Below are positions 43,280 to 48,320 of a DNA stretch of 48,320 nucleotides, in pieces; position 1 is the first letter of the stretch; each line of letters opens with the position of its first letter. The notes under the pieces were generated by a model. That model was not told where the DNA came from. It saw nothing but the letters and a program-made list of their open reading frames with translations, and made no database searches. The DNA is from Fibrobacterota bacterium. Lineage in GTDB: Bacteria; Fibrobacterota; Chitinivibrionia; Chitinivibrionales; Chitinispirillaceae. Made by a program: the position numbers and the translations under genes. Location: contig JAEZKP010000038.1 of the NCBI GenBank assembly GCA_023436145.1, positions 1 through 48,320 on the forward strand. The letters run 5' to 3'.

Positions 43280-43535
43280 GTGCGCCTGGCATGGCGCAGA
43301 TACTCGGTGGTGAAAGTCCACTATGAGCCCGACAAGGGGAATCATTAGCCGGACGGCAAGGGTGTCCACCGTGAGGTGGAATCTGAAGGAAGCTGCAGGC
43401 AAAGCGCTGGCCTGACGAACAGGAAGCGTATCAGGCAACCGTGAGGGATAAGAAGGCAATTATCTTCAAAGTCCAATACTTGTACAGAGCTCGCGGTTGT
43501 AAACACGGCAGGCATAAGCGTGAAGGACTTATAAA
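43280..43535 (+). mobile_element. Group II intron 5' fragment (domain I), truncated, no reverse transcriptase
   Basis: The sequence starts gtgcgcctggcatggcgcag, the typical 5' end of bacterial group II introns. It continues with domain I landmarks: gtgaaagtccac, gagcccgac, gcaagggtgtcc, tggaatctgaaggaagc, ggcaaa and ggcctgacgaacaggaa. About 255 bases are recognisable. No intron-encoded protein and no domain V (a GAGC...GTTC-type 34-mer) follows, so it cannot splice or move by itself. It sits immediately 3' of a terminator hairpin and T-run, the insertion preference known for group IIC introns; the class itself cannot be fixed from this fragment. The 3' boundary is approximate. Confidence 0.8.
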
Positions 43536-43541
43536 ACTAAT

Positions 43542-43566
43542 GAAAAGGGTAAAAATTACCCTTTTC
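43542..43566 (-). terminator. Hairpin terminator of the lectin-like lipoprotein gene
   Basis: A perfect 11-bp stem gaaaagggtaa / ttacccttttc with a 3-base loop, 40 bases beyond the stop of the minus-strand gene. On that strand it is followed by attagttttataag, a modest T-rich tail. Confidence 0.6.
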
Positions 43567-43606
43567 TAATGATAAGCAAAAGCAGTTCATTGATCATAAT
43601 AAAATA

Positions 43607-44914
43607 TTAATACTGAAAGCAACTATATGTGCCACCACAGAGTTTCCAACCGGTAGCAATGGAATTGTAGCTTCCATACAGAATCCATGTGTCATAAAAT
43701 GATTCATAAGGTGGTATACATGTCAGTTTTCCTTTAGTGGATATGTTTGAAATAAACGAAATGTGTCCGCTTGGCCAGGTGATTCCCTTGATTTTCATAA
43801 GTCCAAATAATGGAGAATTCGAGTTAGGGTTACCGGAAATCGGTTGGCTGACCCACCCAGCCAAATCACTGGTTTGTCGGCGACAAGCAAAATCGTTGTT
43901 TGTAGGGTAGGCAACCACAATTCTTTTTGGTGATGCCTGAGCATCTATTGTTACAGCATAGGACCCGATCCATTCGTCTGTTACATCTTGCCAGTTGGTC
44001 CATGTTCCATCGTCGTTTTGTCTGCAGGTGCGGAGCTTGAACGAATTGATACAAGGAAGAAACAGATTTAATCTGTTGTTGTGATCTGTGATACCCTGAA
44101 GCTCCATTTCTTGATCCGGATACCAACCTATGCTGTTGCTTACCGGTTGGTAGGTTGATGGCCACGAACCGTCACCATTTTGAGTAAGTTGATATAGTTG
44201 TGATGACGATTGGTCACGAAGTACAACCATTAGTCTGCTGTTGGTCCCTGTTCCTTTTTTAACTATTGCCCAGGTTGACGAGTATGCTGAAGCTTTGTTG
44301 CCAAGCAGTACATTTTCCCATCCTTCGCCCGAGCGCCGTCGAAAATACCGGATTTTTCCGGTAGCAATGTCATAACCGAAAAGTGCTGCATTACCATATT
44401 GAGTGGTGTCACAACAGATGCGACCAATCTGGTTGGAACTGACCTCAGTCCAGTCGGTCTAACTGTCGGATCCAGGCGCTGTTTCCATTCTGAAAATTGG
44501 TCTATTGTTTGTGGAGTTAGTTGAAAATACAAACATTTGATTTGTATAATGTTTTGTAACAGCCAACTGCTCACATACAGGATATTGTTCCTGTCCGGGA
44601 TTTGGCTCAAGCTCCGACCATGTTACGAGCCATGCCAGCTCTGGGGTCGAATGTTGCGCAGTTGTTGCTCTTTTATATGCAATTATGGGTGTAGTACCTG
44701 AATACATGTTGTCCATCGAAAAAATATAAAACTTGTCCTGGTATCCTTTAGCAACTTTAAGAATGGTACGGGTATCTGTCGGATTTAATCTGGACGATGC
44801 TGAAGTGATGCCATCAGCCAGGTTGGTAACTCCAGCAGGTTTCATTTCTGAACAACTCAGAAGGATAATGGATGCACAAGTTGAGAAAGCAAGTGCTCTG
44901 GTGCGATTGAACAT
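43607..44914 (-). pseudogene. Lipoprotein with lectin-like beta-propeller repeats, interrupted by one in-frame TAG
   Basis: The start is ATG at 44914 with aaggag upstream. MFNRTRALAFSTCASIILLSC is a lipoprotein signal (LLSC). The frame runs to a TAG at 44459-44461, after residues ending APGSDS. The same frame then continues without any shift (TDWTEVSSNQIGRICC ...) to 43607, giving about 434 residues in all. Repeated blade-like motifs lie on both sides of the stop: WLVTWSELEPN, TDWTEVSSN, GEGWENVLLGN, WTNWQDVTDEW and GWVSQPISGN. These resemble PLL/fungal-lectin-like propellers that bind sugars. The clean continuation suggests a very recent nonsense mutation, a sequencing error, or amber readthrough. 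It lies between mobile-element remnants, so decay is the simplest reading. Confidence 0.75.
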
Positions 44915-45170
44915 GGAGTCTCCTTTTTTTGAAAAAGAAATGGGATGATCTGAAAATACTTTACTGCTTTTGCATAATCTGCATGCAGTACAATAAACAT
45001 TGTACTGCATAAAATTTACCTGTTTGAGAGACAAAAATACAGGTGGAAATTACTTAAAAAAAATATAGATAAATAATCGAGTGATACATGGTTGAAGATA
45101 TGATATGACATAATATAATTCAACATAAAAAATATTGTATTCATAAAAGAAGCATTATGACACTGGGGAA

Positions 45171-45751
45171 ATGTTATGGAATCGTGTGCTATTCCCAATC
45201 TTCAAAATCTTTATTGGACATAAGCAAATGGTATTCACCACGCTCATGCAACTGCTTCGACTGCTCTTCCCTGGCGGGCAATCTACAAACAGAAAAATTG
45301 AGAACACCTATTACGAGCTTGTTTGGTGTCAGAATGCTGATCAAATTCTATTTGACTCTCGATATGATGGAATATTCCCATTAATAACAAACCTCAAAGA
45401 TGATGCAGCTTCCATATTGAACAGCTACAAATTTCAACCGCGATTGGAAAAACGTTTTGAACAGTTAAAAAGCGTCTATGATATCGCTCCAGTATTTTTA
45501 CAAAATACCGGACGCATTGAAGGGCTTCTTTTCCTGTACTCCGCAGCAATACTGGTAACAGCACTCCGGAAGAGCGCGAATGTAAGTTTCCTACAGCAAA
45601 CAAAGTGCTTGAATTATTTTCAGATGTGCGTTTGCAACATATTATCATGAGTGGTAAAATTGTTAAAACGATTCCTGACAACTTATCAGATAAGCAAAAA
45701 CTCCTGTTACAGCTGCTCGACATCGACGTCTCAAAATTTTTTCACCGGTAA
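45171..45751 (+). pseudogene. IS1634-family transposase remnant (C-terminal part, frameshifted)
   Basis: Residues encoded at about 45290-45560 (YYELVWCQNADQILFD, DGIFPLITNL, FQPRLEKRFEQLKSVYDI, APVFLQNTGRIEGLLFLYSA) match the C-terminal catalytic region of DDE transposases of the IS1634/DUF4277 group. The frame is lost near 45560 and the ending continues in another frame (EERECKFPTANKVLELFSD ... QLLDIDVSKFFHR) to a stop at 45749-45751. The N-terminal half is missing; the upstream part is not recognisable. The bases ccaacccgcggaatgtaag at 45773-45791 may belong to the right end of the element, but no matching left end is seen. Non-functional. Confidence 0.75.
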
Positions 45752-46227
45752 AATTCGAAAAAATGCACCACCCCAACCCGCGGAATGTAAGTTGTATTTT
45801 TCATTTTTTGGCAATTAATTCCTACAAATATAGCATCCCTACTGGATATAAAGAATTTCCTTTGATTGACGTTGAGCTCTAAAAGTTCAGGCAGCGGGAG
45901 CACCTGGTGTTGTCTTGCGTTGAATTAACCGGAGCCTAACTGACCTTATCAGTTATATTCACTAATCCAGTAGTGTTTTTGGTAATCGATTTACAGAGGA
46001 ATTTTCTATATGTTTTACCGTAAGAAACGTATATTTCGCTTCCGGTTTGCAGTTGAATGTAATTACGAATAGAAAGCAAGTATTGTACGGCTAATTTCTG
46101 AGGCTATCAAGTTGTATAAATACTTTCAAAAATAAAGAAACGGAGAAGATAAAATCGGTAGCCGACCTTTTTCCTCCGTTTTTAAAGAGGGTTTCCACAG
46201 TTATCCTGTGTTGCAGCAATCGGCTTC
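45752..46227. other. Intergenic region between transposase remnant and second CE15 gene
   Basis: No gene seen. It contains the possible right end of the IS remnant (about 45773-45791) and the terminator of the CE15 gene (46138-46181). The rest is unremarkable A/T-rich sequence. Confidence 0.5.
46138..46181 (-). terminator. Terminator hairpin of the second CE15 gene
   Basis: Arms aaacggag (46138-46145) and ctccgttt (46174-46181) enclose an inner cggtagccg hairpin. On the minus strand they are followed by ctttatttttg, a T-rich tail. Confidence 0.6.
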
Positions 46228-48093
46228 TCAGTTGGCCTCATAAATCTCAGTATCATTATCCAGTGTGGGAGCGGTCCAATCTATCCAATCGGCTCTGTTG
46301 AGTGTGCCCGGGCCTGTAACGAATTTCCCTGTTTCTGCAGGTTGATGGTTAAGGAATTTAGTAATGTTTTTTATCAGAAGATCGGTGAAATTTTCGGCAT
46401 ACGTGCAATGACCCGTCCCATTGGGGGTATTTGAGTTGTAACTGATATTCTGAGGACAACCCAGAGCCTTATAAACTTCCGCACCAGCCTGAGCTGCCAT
46501 GTTTCCTCCCTGGGCACACATCTGTGCCTCAGCCTGGTTTTCCATCATGTAAAGACCGCGTGGGGCAATTGTGGCAATAAGCGAGTGAGCGTCAATGGGA
46601 AGAAGGCTTGTGTTTTTGACAAAAGGTTTAAAATTGTTACTGAGCCACAGTTGCCCTCTGAAATTATTATCGGTATTTTCCGGACATTTAGCATCAGCGA
46701 CACGGTAAGCTGGAACTGCCCCCACACTCGTTTCATGCGATAGTATTAGAGCAATCCGTTCGTCGAAAAGACCTGCAGCAAAAGCCGCTTTTCCCATACG
46801 GGAGCATCCTGTAACTCCTAGTCTCCCACAGTCGATTATCTCTTTTCCCGATTTCTGAAGGACATCTATCATACGGCTGACTCCCCATGCCCAGGCCATC
46901 AACAGCCCGGCAGAATGTTTCCCTCCATAGATATCATAAAAAAGTCCCTGAAAGTCTCTGTTTCTATCCACGTTGCCTTCCGGTTGTTGCTCTTTTCCTA
47001 ATTGACTGTAGTCAAAGTTGATCACAGCCACACCCTGGTCTGTAACCCGTTTTTCGCTGATTGTCATACCGAAATTTCCCATGTTGACAATTGCAGGATA
47101 GGGGGCCTGCCCTTTGGAGGGTAATTTGATTGTTGCACTGAAATCAATTCCCTTGCCTTTATCTTCCACATGGACGGTGACTTTTGTATTGGTAACAGTA
47201 CCGCTTACCAACTCTGGTGGTTCAGGTTTTTCGCCGTAGATATATTTCATAGCCTGTTTCAGTATCTGCTGCCTGCGGCATCGCCACTGGCTCTTCTTTG
47301 TGATCACAGTACCATCAATATTCAGGAATGGATTGGGAAGCTTCGAATTTTTAAAAGTCAATGTGGAACCCTCCGGCAGTTCTGGCACTTCGCAATCGGT
47401 ACAGGTGTTTTCAACTGTTGCTGCATAAGAATACATCGGGCGTACCTCTTCCTTTTCCATCACAATGGAAATGCCGGTTTGCTGGCATGAACTGATCCCT
47501 TTCTTTGTCAGCTTAAAACCATCTTTCTTTACAATCAGAGTATCTATACTTTCCTCTGCTGCATTGAGCCTGACACCTGAGCCACTTTTTTTCTGAGAAA
47601 AAGTATTATTGATGAAAAATTCGGTGCCGGTATTTATGAGTCTGGAAGTTACGGTTTCCTGGTCCAAAGTGATATGCATTATGTAAAAACCCGCTGCAAA
47701 TTTAGGAAGATTATACATGTGAATTCCAGATTCGATTTTGCTATAAGGTACTATTACATGTTTTTTCCCATTAACCGAAAAGAGACAGATGCTGCCGCTT
47801 TTGACCGGAGAGGCTATGGTGAGTTGAATCTGCTGGTTTCTGATACTGATACGATTATGTCGCAGTCCTGCAGAAGCGCCATTTAGTTGTTTCACACCGG
47901 TGTTGCCGATGTGAAATTCACCAAGGGTATTGGTGGTATCGTTGAGTGTTGAGTCGGAAAGAAGCGTCACAGTCGCTCTGGATAAGACCTCATCGTTTTC
48001 GTCTTTTACTGTTCCATTTAAGGAAATCTTAACATCGGCAATGATTGAAAAAACCATGAAGAAAATAAAAACCGTATAATGCAGCTTAAACAT
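46228..48093 (-). CDS. CE15 glucuronoyl esterase with internal sorting-like domain
   Basis: 621 residues. The signal (MFKLHYTVFIFFMVFSIIAD) precedes a CarboxypepD_reg-like domain (about 22-65), a Por/T9SS-like module (about 82-160; GSICLFSVNGKKHV ... KFAAGFYIMHITLD), a linker, and the CE15 alpha/beta-hydrolase (about 235-600). The nucleophile motif VTGCSRMGKAAFAAG is canonical (Ser431, Arg432). Glu in SHETSVGA and His in GTGHCTYAENF complete the expected triad. CE15 enzymes cleave esters between lignin alcohols and 4-O-methyl-glucuronate on xylan. Architecture and N-terminal 160 residues parallel the paralogue at 41458-43203, which points the opposite way. The start is supported by ggggtg upstream of ATG. 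Confidence 0.88.
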   Translation of the reverse strand: MFKLHYTVFIFFMVFSIIADVKISLNGTVKDENDEVLSRATVTLLSDSTLNDTTNTLGEFHIGNTGVKQLNGASAGLRHNRISIRNQQIQLTIASPVKSGSICLFSVNGKKHVIVPYSKIESGIHMYNLPKFAAGFYIMHITLDQETVTSRLINTGTEFFINNTFSQKKSGSGVRLNAAEESIDTLIVKKDGFKLTKKGISSCQQTGISIVMEKEEVRPMYSYAATVENTCTDCEVPELPEGSTLTFKNSKLPNPFLNIDGTVITKKSQWRCRRQQILKQAMKYIYGEKPEPPELVSGTVTNTKVTVHVEDKGKGIDFSATIKLPSKGQAPYPAIVNMGNFGMTISEKRVTDQGVAVINFDYSQLGKEQQPEGNVDRNRDFQGLFYDIYGGKHSAGLLMAWAWGVSRMIDVLQKSGKEIIDCGRLGVTGCSRMGKAAFAAGLFDERIALILSHETSVGAVPAYRVADAKCPENTDNNFRGQLWLSNNFKPFVKNTSLLPIDAHSLIATIAPRGLYMMENQAEAQMCAQGGNMAAQAGAEVYKALGCPQNISYNSNTPNGTGHCTYAENFTDLLIKNITKFLNHQPAETGKFVTGPGTLNRADWIDWTAPTLDNDTEIYEAN

Positions 48094-48239
48094 CTTCGCA
48101 CCCCCGTTTAAAAAGTTTGAAGCAGCACTAGAAAAATTAAATCATTTGTTTAATATACAAAGCAACAATTAAGAAAATGGGAAAAAAGAATCATAAATCA
48201 GAAGTGTCCGGTTAATTTAACAAACATAAGATTTCATAA

Positions 48240-48320
48240 GAAGTAGGGCACGCAAATAAATTCCAAATCACAAACACCAAATCCTAAACAAATCCCAATT
48301 ACCAATTATTCAAAATTCAA
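48240..48320. repeat. Low-complexity AAATCC/CCAAAT-rich sequence at the right edge
   Basis: Irregular short words ccaaatcacaaa, ccaaatcctaaa and caaatcccaatt follow each other up to the window end. This is similar in style, though not identical, to the repeat array at 1-276. The stretch 48094-48239 before it holds no recognisable gene. Confidence 0.55.

Noticed and set aside
43280..43606. Complete group II intron with domain V or reverse transcriptase
   Set aside because: No domain V-like 34-mer and no reverse-transcriptase frame follow; the next gene is an unrelated minus-strand lipoprotein.
44263..44610. 115-codon minus-strand frame overlapping the lipoprotein gene, considered as a frameshifted continuation
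   Set aside because: Direct translation shows the lipoprotein frame itself continues past the TAG at 44459-44461, so no frame change is needed.
45016..45198. 60-codon minus-strand open frame
   Set aside because: Overlaps the beginning of the transposase remnant and has no coding features.

Overview
The window looks like a chromosomal piece of a cellulose- and hemicellulose-degrading Gram-negative bacterium, most likely of the phylum Fibrobacterota (Fibrobacter/Chitinispirillum relatives). The reasons are a TIGR02147-type regulator (a paralogous family typical of Fibrobacter), large outer-membrane beta-barrel proteins, many secreted glycan-active enzymes carrying Por-like C-terminal sorting domains, a GH51-plus-CBM11-like endoglucanase resembling Fibrobacter EGF, and no SusC/SusD pair. 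No rRNA or tRNA gene was recognised.

Layout. (1) 1-276 is an array of 49-50 bp direct repeats. (2) 277-5826, minus strand, is a five-gene Opp/Dpp-type ABC importer with its binding lipoprotein first in the operon. (3) 6791-14447, plus strand, encodes two putative outer-membrane barrels and a GH51-type endoglucanase; a terminator follows. (4) 14623-19533 encodes two cytoplasmic GH94 phosphorylases, again followed by a strong terminator. (5) 19766-22348 encodes a LacI-like sugar-sensor domain fused to a SpoIIE/RsbU-type PP2C phosphatase. (6) 22668-28409 is a giant secreted GH9 cellulase. (7) 28736-37250 is a cluster of separately transcribed secreted enzymes: a SASA/CE6 esterase, GH8, a beta-helix protein, a frameshifted GH10 xylanase and an SMP-30-like protein, with one methyltransferase among them. 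(8) 37378-40954 is a three-gene operon: TIGR02147 regulator, DUF2341/LamG surface protein, SASA/CE6 esterase. (9) 41458-48093 holds two convergent CE15 glucuronoyl-esterase paralogues. They flank a decaying island with a group II intron 5' fragment, a lectin-like lipoprotein gene split by an in-frame TAG, and an IS1634-like transposase remnant. (10) The right edge is again low-complexity AAATCC-rich sequence.

How the genes may work together. Secreted GH9, GH8 and GH51 would cut cellulose and glucans. GH10, CE6 and CE15 would open xylan, removing acetyl groups and lignin-glucuronate ester links. Cello-oligosaccharides would cross the outer membrane, possibly through the two barrel proteins, be captured by the binding lipoprotein and imported by the ABC transporter. 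GH94 enzymes would then cleave them with phosphate, saving ATP. The LacI-PP2C protein could report cytoplasmic sugar to a partner-switching pathway. This is a SusCD-independent analogue of a polysaccharide-utilisation locus. The individual enzyme families are clear from motifs; substrate flow and regulation are inferred.
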